Assembly (NCBI GenBank): GCA_002390525.1
Contig: DGPR01000037.1
Span: forward strand, 11,220 to 26,225
Reading direction: 5' to 3'
DNA: 15,006 nucleotides
DNA from: Cellvibrionales bacterium UBA4435
GTDB lineage: Bacteria > Pseudomonadota > Gammaproteobacteria > Pseudomonadales > Porticoccaceae
In this document: positions 1 to 8,263 of the stretch, in pieces
Layout: the number at the start of each line of letters is the position of its first letter
Position numbering within the stretch: position 1 is the first letter of the stretch
Notes under the pieces: generated by a model
What the model was told of the DNA's origin: nothing
What the model saw: only the letters and a program-made list of their open reading frames with translations
The model's database searches: none
Program-made: the position numbers and the translations under genes

Positions 1-58
1 CTCTAGAATATCTGTAGGTAGTTTTGTTTTTTATTGAAACATAAGGTGGTAATTTCAT
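1..58 (-). CDS. Possible start of a tyrosine recombinase (integrase), partial at left edge
   Basis: An open frame on the minus strand starts with an ATG at 58 and is still open at base 1, giving 19 codons. An in-frame TAG lies 12 bases upstream (68-70), so this ATG is the first possible start. The peptide begins MKLPPYVSIKNKTTYRYSR. Its pattern of an aromatic-valine pair, a short basic stretch and a Tyr/Arg-rich strand resembles the N-terminal strand of many phage-type integrases. That is a likeness by eye over 19 residues only. No convincing ribosome binding site is visible, and the ATG overlaps the -10 box of a plus-strand promoter candidate. It could be chance. Confidence 0.25.
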   Translation of the reverse strand, partial: MKLPPYVSIKNKTTYRYSR

Positions 59-61
59 AAT
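34..61 (+). promoter_or_regulatory. Candidate sigma-70 promoter for hisHA
   Basis: TTGAAA at 34-39 (5 of 6 to the -35 consensus) is followed after 16 bases by CATAAT at 56-61 (5 of 6 to the -10 consensus). Transcription would start near base 68, about 70 bases before hisH. In AT-rich DNA such matches occur by chance, but position and orientation fit the hisH-hisA pair. Confidence 0.4.
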
Positions 62-82
62 CTGTGGCTAAATCTGTGGCTA
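59..82. repeat. Two tandem copies of a 12-bp unit
   Basis: AATCTGTGGCTA occurs at 59-70 and again, unchanged, at 71-82. The repeat sits between the promoter candidate and hisH, so it would fall in the 5' untranslated leader. It also lies just upstream of the possible integrase start on the other strand. It may be a simple slippage duplication or a pair of protein-binding sites. Confidence 0.85.
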
Positions 83-137
83 AAACACGGTTATACACCA
101 TAAATAAAATAGTTCAAAACTAGGAAAAACGTGGCTT

Positions 138-791
138 ATGAGCCGATATGACCAACTAATTGCGGTGCTAGATTATGGAATGGGCAATTTACATTCTGTC
201 TCTAAAGCTTTAGAGAGGGTTGCCCCAAAAGCTAAAGTTATAATCACGCAAGATCAAAATGAAATAATTGATGCAGATCGACTAGTTTTTCCAGGGGTTG
301 GTGGCATGAAGGACTGCATGTCTAATCTTAAAAGTTTAGGGTTTGACAAGCTCATAATAGAAGCTATCACTGAAAAACCAGTTCTTGGTATTTGTTTGGG
401 GATGCAGGCGCTACTACAGAGTAGTGAAGAAAACAATGGGATTGACTGTTTGGGTGTTTTTCAAGGTAATGCTAAATTTTTTGGCCATAAGATAAAAAAT
501 GAGACTAGTGAGAGGCTTAAAGTCCCTCATATGGGTTGGAATCAAGTTCATCAAGCAGTTGATCACCCAATGTGGTATGCGATAGATCAAAATGCGCATT
601 TTTATTTTGTGCATAGTTATTTCGCCGCTAACTCCTCGATTAAAACTATAATTGGAAATACTGACTATTCAATTAACTTTGCTTCAGCATTAGCAATAAG
701 GAATTTATTTGCAGTACAATTTCATCCTGAAAAGAGTCATTCAGCTGGGCTGCAATTACTTGAAAATTTTATAAGATGGGATGGATCCTGA
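138..791 (+). CDS. hisH: Imidazole glycerol phosphate synthase, glutaminase subunit HisH
   Basis: HisH is the class I glutamine amidotransferase half of IGP synthase. It releases ammonia from glutamine and passes it to HisF, which makes IGP and AICAR in cytoplasmic histidine synthesis. The 217-residue product has the usual family length. Visible marks are the N-terminal loop DYGMGNLHSV, the oxyanion-site PGVGG near residue 52, the nucleophile elbow GICLGMQ with Cys86, and the His196/Glu198 pair in QFHPE, which completes the catalytic triad. HMGWN and FYFVHSY are also typical. The ATG at 138 is preceded by a weak AGGA at 122-125. hisA follows after 30 bases, so the two are probably one transcript. 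No hisB precedes it and no hisF is in view, although HisH depends on HisF. Confidence 0.96.
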   Translation: MSRYDQLIAVLDYGMGNLHSVSKALERVAPKAKVIITQDQNEIIDADRLVFPGVGGMKDCMSNLKSLGFDKLIIEAITEKPVLGICLGMQALLQSSEENNGIDCLGVFQGNAKFFGHKIKNETSERLKVPHMGWNQVHQAVDHPMWYAIDQNAHFYFVHSYFAANSSIKTIIGNTDYSINFASALAIRNLFAVQFHPEKSHSAGLQLLENFIRWDGS

Positions 792-821
792 TCCTAATAA
801 GCTGACTAATAGGAAAATTTT

Positions 822-1562
822 TTGTTAATAATACCCGCAATTGATCTAAAAGATGGGAAATGTGTTCGCCTTAGACAAGGCCGTATGGGCGATTCGACTA
901 TTTTTAACGGTAGTCCGCTTAAAATGGCTGGTCGCTGGATTGCAGCAGGTGCAAGGCGTTTGCACCTAGTTGACTTGAACGGAGCCTTTGCAGGAAATCC
1001 AGTAAATAGTGAGGCAATTACAGAAATTGCGAAAAGTTATCCTCAAGTACCTATTCAAATTGGTGGCGGAATCCGTAATGCTACTACTATTGAAGCCTAC
1101 CTTAATGCCGGTGTCGAATACGTTATAATTGGCACTAAAGCTGTAAAAGATCCAAGTTTTGTCACAGAGATGTGTAGGCAATTCCCTGGCCATGTTATTG
1201 TCGGTATTGATGCAAAAAAAGGTTTGGTTGCAACTGATGGCTGGGCTGAAATTTCTGAGGTAAAAGCTACTGACTTAGCCAAAAAATTTGAACATGATGG
1301 TGTGAGCGCTATTATTTATACCGATATTGATCGCGATGGAATGATGCAGGGTGTCAATGTTGAATCTACCGTCAAAATGGCAAAAGCCTCTCTTATTCCA
1401 GTTATTGCATCCGGAGGCATCACTAATATGGATGATATTTTAGCTCTTAATAATACTCCAGAAACGAGTATATTTGGTGCTATAACTGGAAGAGCGATTT
1501 ATGAGGGTACATTAGACATCAGCGATGCTCAAAAAATTTGTGACGAACAATCAAAAAAATAA
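822..1562 (+). CDS. hisA: Phosphoribosylformimino-5-aminoimidazole carboxamide ribotide isomerase HisA
   Basis: HisA is a TIM-barrel isomerase that opens the ring of ProFAR to give PRFAR, the substrate of the HisH-HisF synthase, so it works directly before its neighbour's product. The 246 residues match the family length. The two catalytic aspartates are visible: Asp8 in IPAIDLKDG and Asp130 in GIDAKKG. The phosphate-binding loops GGGIR (near 80) and ASGGIT are intact. The start is a TTG at 822, chosen because the encoded LIIPAIDL aligns directly with the beginning of known HisA proteins and an AGGAAAA ribosome site lies at 811-817. Its stop is 20 bases from the stop of the convergent thioesterase gene. 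The expected next gene, hisF, is absent. Confidence 0.96.
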   Translation: MLIIPAIDLKDGKCVRLRQGRMGDSTIFNGSPLKMAGRWIAAGARRLHLVDLNGAFAGNPVNSEAITEIAKSYPQVPIQIGGGIRNATTIEAYLNAGVEYVIIGTKAVKDPSFVTEMCRQFPGHVIVGIDAKKGLVATDGWAEISEVKATDLAKKFEHDGVSAIIYTDIDRDGMMQGVNVESTVKMAKASLIPVIASGGITNMDDILALNNTPETSIFGAITGRAIYEGTLDISDAQKICDEQSKK

Positions 1563-1582
1563 TTAGTATATAAATTTTGATG

Positions 1583-1984
1583 TTAGCTATGGTTACTTTT
1601 TAACTCTGATACGATATCTTTGGTTGGCTCAGTGATTCCATGTGGCTTCGGTGTACCATTTGAATCAACATGCACGAAAACTAAATCAGAAACCTGAGTG
1701 ATGATATTTGTTGTTTTTTTGTTTCTAACAACGCAAGAGAGGGTCAGCGAAGTAGTCCCAAGGCTAATTAATTCTGTGCCTATTTCTATGATATCTCCAA
1801 TTCTTGCTGTAGAAACAAACTCAACCTTAGAAATCATTTTAGTTACTAATTTTTCAGATCCGATTTGACAGGTCGCAAATATGAATGCCTCTTCATCTAT
1901 CCATGCTAAAACTCTACCTCCGAAAAGAGTTCCGTTCGAATTTAAATCTTTAGCACTGATCATTTTTCTAGTTCGAAATAACAT
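1583..1984 (-). CDS. Hotdog-fold acyl-CoA thioesterase (YciA-like)
   Basis: This 133-residue protein belongs to the hotdog acyl-CoA thioesterases, which split acyl-CoA into free acid and CoA in the cytoplasm. Key sequence is the N-x-x-G-x-x-F-G-G signature at residues 15-23 (NSNGTLFGG), then AWIDEEA with Asp30, the position of the catalytic acid in YciA relatives. The middle carries VTKMISKVEFVSTARIGDIIE, which matches the central strand where the family reads 'F..p...GD'. The C-terminal VFVHVDSNGTPKPHG strand is also standard. Length fits a single-domain member. The start at 1984 has only a weak GGA upstream, and Met8 is an alternative. The substrate chain length cannot be read from sequence. 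It converges on hisA and diverges from the RND operon. Confidence 0.85.
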   Translation of the reverse strand: MLFRTRKMISAKDLNSNGTLFGGRVLAWIDEEAFIFATCQIGSEKLVTKMISKVEFVSTARIGDIIEIGTELISLGTTSLTLSCVVRNKKTTNIITQVSDLVFVHVDSNGTPKPHGITEPTKDIVSELKSNHS

Positions 1985-2211
1985 AATTTTCCAGTAAACG
2001 TTTTATAAATTAATTGTAAAATTTTAATTATGACACTTTAATGAATATTCACTAAATATTTTTATACAATGACATTAATTTTTAATTTACAGCAGAGCCG
2101 TATTGATAGAAAAAATAAAATAATTTCAGCTGTTTACTTAAATGTAAGATAATATAGCCTTGAAGTCTTCTAAATATTTAAATTTCTACAAAAAAATGGA
2201 CAGTGTTCGTA
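1985..2211. promoter_or_regulatory. Divergent intergenic region between thioesterase and RND operon
   Basis: This stretch of about 220 bp is very AT-rich and must hold the promoters of two divergent units. I see a perfect 10-bp palindrome, TGAATATTCA, at 2042-2051 and a GATAAT box at 2148-2153 that could be a -10 for the plus strand, but no good -35 at the right spacing. I see no regulator gene next to it and no RNA gene inside it. Confidence 0.35.
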
Positions 2212-3312
2212 ATGATTAATAAAGAAAAATTAATGGCCTACTTAAAAAAAACCATTTTGAAGAAGTCTAATCAATTACCCTTTATCATAAGTTTAGTAGT
2301 ATTAGTGTGGATGTTCAGTGGAATATTTTTTAGTGAAAAAAGTACTGATTTAACAGGTAAAAGTTCATTTAACCAAAAAATGACTGTAGAGGTCACGGAT
2401 ATAATATCAGAAGAAGCTAAAGATACAATTACCATACAGGGTGAAGTTGAGCCGTTTAGGAAAATAGAAATTAAATCACATACAGCAGCCCATGTGTTAG
2501 AGACCCCTGAAAATGAAGGTGTTTTTGTATCGGATGGAGATCTTATATTCAGACTTGCCAATGTTGATCGTTCAGCACAGTTTTTTATCGCTAAAGCAAA
2601 AATCTCTAAAAAGTTAGAAAAGATAATGCAGCTTGAGAGCCTGGCGCCAGGTGATCAATCCAAACCAATTAAATTAATAGAGGCCCAGAAAGAATTATCT
2701 ATCTTGAGATCAAATATTAAGAAGATAGCTATGGAGCGTGGAAATATATTAATAAAGGCCCCATTTAGCGGAATACTAGAAGAAAAGATTGTAGAGGTAG
2801 GCAGTTATGTCGAAAAAGGAGAGCCTTTAGCTGTTCTTTTGGACGAGTCAAGCCTAAAAGCTACAGGCTATGTCTCCCAACAAAACATTCAGAGAATTCA
2901 GCTTGGTCAAAAAGTAAACGTTTTTTTGCTGAATGGTAAGAAATCGGATGCAACCCTAACTTATATCGCAAAGTCTGGCGATTCAAAAACCCACAGCTAC
3001 AGAGTTGAGGCTCAACTAAATAATCCTCAAGAAGGAATAAAATCTGGTGCAAGCGCTAAAATTGAAATAATCACAGGATCTGTAACCGCCCACTTTGTCT
3101 CCCCAGCAACTCTTTCACTAGATATGGAAGGTAACATTGGAATCAAATCTGTCACTAAAGAAAATATTGTTAACTTCCATAAAATTGAAATTCTACGCAC
3201 TAAAAACAATGGGGTCTGGGTAACGGGATTACCCGATAAAATTAAAGTCATCACCCAAGGCAATGGTTTTGTTGAAGAAGGGGAATCTGTAAAACAGATT
3301 CCCTCATCCTGA
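2212..3312 (+). CDS. RND efflux periplasmic adaptor (membrane fusion protein)
   Basis: The product is the periplasmic adaptor of an RND tripartite pump, linking the inner-membrane pump to an outer-membrane channel. After a basic N-terminus there is one membrane segment (FIISLVVLVWMFSGIFFS), an anchor rather than a lipoprotein signal, since no lipobox Cys is present. Then come two half-lipoyl motifs (GEVEPFRKIEIKSHTAAHV and IKAPFSGILEEKIVEVGSYV) flanking a short helical hairpin, followed by a beta-barrel region with GQKVNV and a membrane-proximal domain. The length of about 366 residues is typical. The start is uncertain: ATG at 2212 is given, while an in-frame GTG at 2203 and ATG at 2233 are alternatives, and no ribosome site is strong. 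The pump gene begins 13 bases after the stop, so they form an operon. Confidence 0.9.
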   Translation: MINKEKLMAYLKKTILKKSNQLPFIISLVVLVWMFSGIFFSEKSTDLTGKSSFNQKMTVEVTDIISEEAKDTITIQGEVEPFRKIEIKSHTAAHVLETPENEGVFVSDGDLIFRLANVDRSAQFFIAKAKISKKLEKIMQLESLAPGDQSKPIKLIEAQKELSILRSNIKKIAMERGNILIKAPFSGILEEKIVEVGSYVEKGEPLAVLLDESSLKATGYVSQQNIQRIQLGQKVNVFLLNGKKSDATLTYIAKSGDSKTHSYRVEAQLNNPQEGIKSGASAKIEIITGSVTAHFVSPATLSLDMEGNIGIKSVTKENIVNFHKIEILRTKNNGVWVTGLPDKIKVITQGNGFVEEGESVKQIPSS

Positions 3313-3325
3313 GGCCTTTTGTCTA

Positions 3326-6300
3326 ATGACAATTATCGATTTATCTTTTTCGCGAAGTAGAACGGTGCTCTTAACACTACTCTTTGTATTAATTTTTGGT
3401 GCTATTGCATATCAGGATATACCTAAAGAAGCCGAACCAGATATTGCTATTCCTTTTATCTATGTTTCTATGAGGCATGAAGGCATATCCCCTGAGGATG
3501 CTGAGAGGTTGCTTGTCAAGCCAATGGAGAAGGAATTACAGTCAATAGTTGGACTAAAAGAAATGCGCAGTAACTCTGGAGAGGGTTATGCTTCGGTTCA
3601 ACTTGAGTTTAATGCAGGCTTTGATAGCAAAAAAGCAAAATCAGATGTTCGAGAAAAAGTAGATACAGCTAAGACTAGACTTCCAGATGATACCGATGAG
3701 CCAAAAGTAATCGAAATAAATGTAGCCTTATTTCCAGTATTAACCGTATCACTCTCGGGTGCAGTTCCTGAGAGGACTCTAGTTAAGATTGCTAGGTCGA
3801 TGCAAGACAGAATTGAATCTTTACCTGGGGTGCTAGAAGCGAAAATAGGAGGTGATAGAGAGTCAATTCTTGAGATATTAGTTGATCCAGCGGTAATGGA
3901 TACTTATGAGGTTAAATATGATGAGCTTTTTTCTTTTATACGGAACAACAATTTATTAGTTGCAGCGGGAGCTATAGATTCTGGAGCTGGTCGACTTGTA
4001 CTTAAAGTACCAGGAGTGATCGAAAATCTAGATGATGCTTTGAATTTACCAGTCAAGGTTGTGGAGGATCGTGTTGTTACATTCGGTGATGTTGCTACTG
4101 TCAAAAAAAGCTATAAAGATCCTCAGGGTTTTGCACGTGTTGAAGGAGAGCTCGCTGTAACTCTTGAAATCAAAAAAAGAGTTGGAGCTAATATAATTGA
4201 AACCGTTAATGATGTTAAAAAGCTTATAGAGGATGAGCGCTACTTACTACCAGCCTCTCTAGAAATTACCTATATGCAAGATAAATCAAATAAAATTAGA
4301 AGAATGCTGAACGATCTCCAAAATAATATACTTTCAGCAATTATTCTTGTTTCTATTGTGATGATAGCGGCTTTGGGCTTCAAGTCAGCCCTGCTAGTTG
4401 GCTTAGCAATACCTAGTTCATTTCTTGCTGCAATACTTGTGTTGAATTCGCTAGGTTATACCCTAAACATTGTTGTTCTTTTTAGTTTAATTCTTGTTGT
4501 AGGCATGTTAGTTGATGGAGCTATTATCGTAATAGAGCTTGCTGATAGGCGAATGAGTGAAGGAATGGCTCCTTATGATGCATATTTATCAGCTGCTAAA
4601 CGCATGGCATGGCCAATAACAACCTCGACAATAACAACGCTCGCTGTTTTTATGCCCCTACTTGTTTGGCCGGGTATGGTTGGAGAATTCATGAAATTCC
4701 TGCCAATTACAGTAATAATCGCTCTGTCAGCATCTTTATCTATGGCGTTAATTTTTTTACCTATATTGGGTAAAGTCCTTAATAAAAATACAACTCCTGC
4801 AATAAAAACAACTGAAGGCCCTATAACAGAAAAATACACTAGGCTCTTAAGAAAGCTTTTGATGATGCCCGGTAAAACACTCGGAATTTCTTTTTTGATC
4901 ATGGTAAGTGTCTTTATTTTATATAGTTTTTTAAATAAGGGTCTTGAATTTTTTCCTAATATAGAGCCTGAATTCGGATTAATACAAATTCAAGCGAGAG
5001 GCGATTTATCAATATATGAAAAAGATGAGATCGTAAAAAAAGTTGAGAGTCGGATAGAGGGAATGAGTGAACTTCGGTCAATATATGCAAAATCATTCAA
5101 TAGAGTAAACCGAAGTAACAACAGTGCAGATCTAATTGGCTCAATTCAGTTAGAGTTTATTGATTGGGATAAAAGGCGCCCTGTCACAGAAATATTCAAT
5201 GAAATGAAACGGCTAACTTCAGATATTCCAGGGATTAAAGTTGAATTTATAAAGTCGAAAGATGGACCAGCTTCAGGCAAACCTATTCAACTTGAGTTCA
5301 GTTCTTATGACTTTTCTTTGGTTCCTCCAGCTATAAAAAGAGTTCGAGAAATAATGATTAATCAAGGCGGCTACATAGGCATTGAGGATGATCTACCCTT
5401 ACCTGGTATTGAGTGGCAAATAACTGTTGATAGAGCTCTGGCTGCTCGTTATGGAGCCGATATAGCTTTACTAGGACAATCAATAAAGCTAATTGCATCA
5501 GGTATAAAAGTAACTGATTATCGTCCAGACGATAATGATGATGAAGTTGACGTTATAGTTAGGTTTCCTATCGATAATCGTCATTTAGATCAATTGAACG
5601 AATTACGTATCTCAACTAATGTAGGAATGATACCAGTTAAAAACTTTATAACTATTGAGCCTGCCTCTAAAAGTGGCTTGATAGCAAGAGTGGACTCAAG
5701 AAGGACAAATACTTTAAAAGCAGATGTTGCTGAAGGAGTTTTGCCGGATACGCAACTAAAGGAGCTAATAAAATTACTTAAACCAATGGCTTCTGGCTCA
5801 CAAGTATTCATAAAATTTAAAGGGGAAGATAAAGAAAAACGTCAGGCTATGCAATTCTTGCTAGGTGCTTTTCTAACTGCATTATTATTGATGACCCTAA
5901 TCTTAGTGACACAATTTAATAGTATTTTTCAATCATTAATAGTTCTATCTGCAATAGTTTTTTCTACTACAGGTGTACTTTTAGGTCTTTTGATCACAGC
6001 CCAACCATTTGGGATAGTTATGGTTGGGCTCGGTATCATCGCGTTAGCGGGGATAGTTGTAAACAACAATATCGTGCTAATAGACACTTACAATCGAATG
6101 AAAAAAAATGGTCTTGACCCGTATGATGCAGCACTTGAAACTGGAAAGAGAAGGCTTCGACCAGTTTTTCTTACTGCTTTTACGACTATATTGGGGTTAA
6201 TGCCAATGGTGCTAGCAATGAATATAGATCTCTTTAATCGAAGTATAAGTTTTGGAGCTCCATCGACGCAATGGTGGACGCAGCTTGCTAGCGCAATTGC

Positions 6301-6448
6301 TGGAGGTTTAACATTTGCCACTCTATTAACTCTTATGTTAACCCCATGCTTGCTCATACTTGGTGAGGAAATTTGGGGAAAGTTATCTGTAGCTAAAGAG
6401 TATGCTTATAAAATCCTTTTATCCTTCAAGAAATATTATAAAAAATAA
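3326..6448 (+). CDS. RND efflux transporter permease subunit (HAE1-like)
   Basis: This 1040-residue inner-membrane protein is a proton-driven RND pump of the AcrB/MexB superfamily. It shows the duplicated plan: one N-terminal membrane helix, a large periplasmic loop (about 30-330), a block of membrane helices (about 335-485), then the same layout again with a second loop (about 535-845) and a final helix block (about 850-1020). Markers include LFPVLTVSLSG, FVLIFGAIAY in helix 1, GMLVDGAIIVIE in helix 4 and RRLRPVFLTAFTTILGLMP near the end. Asp397 matches AcrB Asp407, but the next residue is Gly398 instead of the second Asp, and Asn913 stands where AcrB has Lys940. A GAGG at 3311-3314, overlapping the adaptor stop, serves as ribosome site. 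The substrate is unknown. No TolC-like gene follows. Confidence 0.93.
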   Translation: MTIIDLSFSRSRTVLLTLLFVLIFGAIAYQDIPKEAEPDIAIPFIYVSMRHEGISPEDAERLLVKPMEKELQSIVGLKEMRSNSGEGYASVQLEFNAGFDSKKAKSDVREKVDTAKTRLPDDTDEPKVIEINVALFPVLTVSLSGAVPERTLVKIARSMQDRIESLPGVLEAKIGGDRESILEILVDPAVMDTYEVKYDELFSFIRNNNLLVAAGAIDSGAGRLVLKVPGVIENLDDALNLPVKVVEDRVVTFGDVATVKKSYKDPQGFARVEGELAVTLEIKKRVGANIIETVNDVKKLIEDERYLLPASLEITYMQDKSNKIRRMLNDLQNNILSAIILVSIVMIAALGFKSALLVGLAIPSSFLAAILVLNSLGYTLNIVVLFSLILVVGMLVDGAIIVIELADRRMSEGMAPYDAYLSAAKRMAWPITTSTITTLAVFMPLLVWPGMVGEFMKFLPITVIIALSASLSMALIFLPILGKVLNKNTTPAIKTTEGPITEKYTRLLRKLLMMPGKTLGISFLIMVSVFILYSFLNKGLEFFPNIEPEFGLIQIQARGDLSIYEKDEIVKKVESRIEGMSELRSIYAKSFNRVNRSNNSADLIGSIQLEFIDWDKRRPVTEIFNEMKRLTSDIPGIKVEFIKSKDGPASGKPIQLEFSSYDFSLVPPAIKRVREIMINQGGYIGIEDDLPLPGIEWQITVDRALAARYGADIALLGQSIKLIASGIKVTDYRPDDNDDEVDVIVRFPIDNRHLDQLNELRISTNVGMIPVKNFITIEPASKSGLIARVDSRRTNTLKADVAEGVLPDTQLKELIKLLKPMASGSQVFIKFKGEDKEKRQAMQFLLGAFLTALLLMTLILVTQFNSIFQSLIVLSAIVFSTTGVLLGLLITAQPFGIVMVGLGIIALAGIVVNNNIVLIDTYNRMKKNGLDPYDAALETGKRRLRPVFLTAFTTILGLMPMVLAMNIDLFNRSISFGAPSTQWWTQLASAIAGGLTFATLLTLMLTPCLLILGEEIWGKLSVAKEYAYKILLSFKKYYKK

Positions 6449-6515
6449 AGACAAACTACATAAGAGTTGTTCAATAAAGGTAAGAATTAATATTTCTAAT
6501 CAGGTGAATTAATTA

Positions 6516-7730
6516 GTGAATTTTCAATCGCTTAAAATACATAGACAGCTACTAAAAGCTCTCAAAAAACTTTCGTTGATTGAAGCAACGGATGTCCAAA
6601 AAAAGATCATCCCGCTGATACAAGAAGGTAAAGATATTATGGTATCAGCGCAAACAGGTAGCGGAAAAACTGCAACTTTTTTGCTACCCACATTACATTT
6701 TATGTTAGAAAAAGATGCTCCTAGATCTAGCACACGTTCTTTGATTCTTTTGCCGACTCGTGAGCTTGCGATCCAGACACAAGCCTCCTTAAAACAGCTA
6801 GCATCTTTTACATACATTAAATCTGGTCTAATTATTGGTGGTGAAGCATTTAAACATCAGGTCGCAACTTTAAGGAAAAATCCTGAAATAATTATAGCCA
6901 CACCAGGAAGGCTAGTGGAGCATATTGAAAAAGGTACAACCGATTTTAATGATTTAGAAATACTGATATTAGACGAAGCAGATCGAATGCTCGATATGGG
7001 GTTTGCTGATGAAATGCATGCGATCTCTAAAAGCTGCAATAAAAATAGGCAAAACTTATTATTTTCTGCCACGTTGAATCACAGAGGTTTTAGTCAAATC
7101 AAAACAATGTTTAAAGACCCTAAATTGATAAAGATTGATTCAGCAAGGCAGTGCCCTCCACAAATTTCACAACAGATAATTTTATGTGACAATAAAAAAC
7201 ATAAAGAAGAATTAACAGCAGCTCTTATTAATGAAGAAAAAGTAAACAAAATATTTATTTTTTGTAAAACACGAATTCAATGCGAGCAACTGAGTAACTT
7301 TTTGAGGTATAAAAAACACCGCTCCGCTTTTATTCACGGAGAAATCCCTCAGAATGACCGCAAGGCTGTTATAGCCAAATTCCATAGTGGTAGCATAGAG
7401 ATTTTGGTAGCTACTGACTTGGCGGCTCGTGGTTTAGATATCAATGATGTTGAGATAGTGCTAAATTTTAACGTTGCTTCATCAGGAGATGAATATATTC
7501 ATCGTGTTGGAAGAACTGGTAGGGCTGGAAAAAAAGGTAAAGCAATCTCCTTAATTTCCGCTAATGACTGGAACCAAATGTCTAGTATTGAGCGATATCT
7601 AAAAATTCGATTTGAAAAAAGGGTGCTGAAGGGCCTTAAGGCACAATATTGTGGTCCAAAAAAGATTAAAAATTCAGGTAAAGCAGCTGGAACCAAAAAA
7701 AACAAAACTATAAAGAAAAAGAAGAAGTAA
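6516..7730 (+). CDS. DEAD-box ATP-dependent RNA helicase, SrmB-like
   Basis: This 404-residue DEAD-box helicase remodels RNA using ATP. In order it shows the Q motif (Thr25, Gln28), Walker A AQTGSGKT at 45-52, PTRELA, DEAD at 153-156, SAT at 184-186, ATDLAARGLD and HRVGRTGR at 329-336. The end of the core (SGDEYIHRVGRTGRAGKKG, then an ERYL...LKGL segment) is closer to SrmB, a large-subunit ribosome assembly helicase, than to RhlE, judged from memory. A lysine-rich tail ends in six lysines and probably binds RNA. The start is a GTG at 6516 with AGGTG at 6502-6506 as ribosome site. It lies 67 bases after the RND pump on the same strand, with no terminator visible between them. Confidence 0.9.
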   Translation: MNFQSLKIHRQLLKALKKLSLIEATDVQKKIIPLIQEGKDIMVSAQTGSGKTATFLLPTLHFMLEKDAPRSSTRSLILLPTRELAIQTQASLKQLASFTYIKSGLIIGGEAFKHQVATLRKNPEIIIATPGRLVEHIEKGTTDFNDLEILILDEADRMLDMGFADEMHAISKSCNKNRQNLLFSATLNHRGFSQIKTMFKDPKLIKIDSARQCPPQISQQIILCDNKKHKEELTAALINEEKVNKIFIFCKTRIQCEQLSNFLRYKKHRSAFIHGEIPQNDRKAVIAKFHSGSIEILVATDLAARGLDINDVEIVLNFNVASSGDEYIHRVGRTGRAGKKGKAISLISANDWNQMSSIERYLKIRFEKRVLKGLKAQYCGPKKIKNSGKAAGTKKNKTIKKKKK

Positions 7731-7759
7731 TCATCTAACTTATATGTGAACAATAATCT

Positions 7760-8263
7760 TTATAGCTCTCTGGAATCATAAGCCCAGTGCAATAAAGCCT
7801 GTCTTTGTTTTTTTCTACAACTAAAATCATAAGGCTCGCAATACTTTTTTATAGCACCCGCATGTCTACTAAAAGCCCTCCAGCGTTTAATCTGCCTTAG
7901 ATCCTCGTCTTCCATCCTTCGGCCTAAATAATATCGACAATACCATTGGAACCAACCTCGAGGATCCTTGGGGTGAATCCAGCCCTTATTATTCCACTCA
8001 CTCAATGGCTGAGAAGCATCAACGGAGAAATAATTTAATTTTATATTTTTTTTAAAGGGACTAAGTTTAGCGTTCAAAAACCAATCTTCAGGGTACTCAC
8101 TTTTGCAATCATTTAAGTACTTTCCTCCAAAAACACCTAATTGTAACATCTCTTTTGGAGTCAGTTGCGGTTGAAAGATTGCATTGAAATTATCACCAAC
8201 GGGGGCAACCAAATTATATCTATAGTCAGTCTGCATTTTATCGTTCACTAAAACTATCTTCAT
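7760..8263 (-). CDS. Conserved hypothetical protein, Trp/Tyr-rich, function unknown
   Basis: A 167-residue protein of no known function. I recall similar uncharacterised proteins in diverse bacteria but cannot name a domain family. Conserved-looking blocks are LTPKEMLQLGVFGGKYLNDC (34-53), KLNYF near 75, GWIHPKDPRGWFQWYCRYY (94-112) and the C-terminal RQALLHWAYDSR. It is rich in Trp and Tyr, strongly basic in the second half and has four Cys (53, 109, 142, 149). There is no signal peptide or membrane segment, so it is probably cytoplasmic. The ATG at 8263 is chosen because it overlaps the upstream gene's stop as ATGA (8260-8263), showing translational coupling; a TTG 18 bases upstream is less likely. 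It converges on the SrmB-like helicase gene with 29 bases between stops. Confidence 0.8.
   Translation of the reverse strand: MKIVLVNDKMQTDYRYNLVAPVGDNFNAIFQPQLTPKEMLQLGVFGGKYLNDCKSEYPEDWFLNAKLSPFKKNIKLNYFSVDASQPLSEWNNKGWIHPKDPRGWFQWYCRYYLGRRMEDEDLRQIKRWRAFSRHAGAIKKYCEPYDFSCRKKQRQALLHWAYDSREL

Noticed and set aside
2196..2219. ATG at 2196 as the start of the adaptor gene or a leader peptide
   Set aside because: It is in a different frame from the adaptor and stops after seven codons, with no ribosome site or regulatory logic visible.
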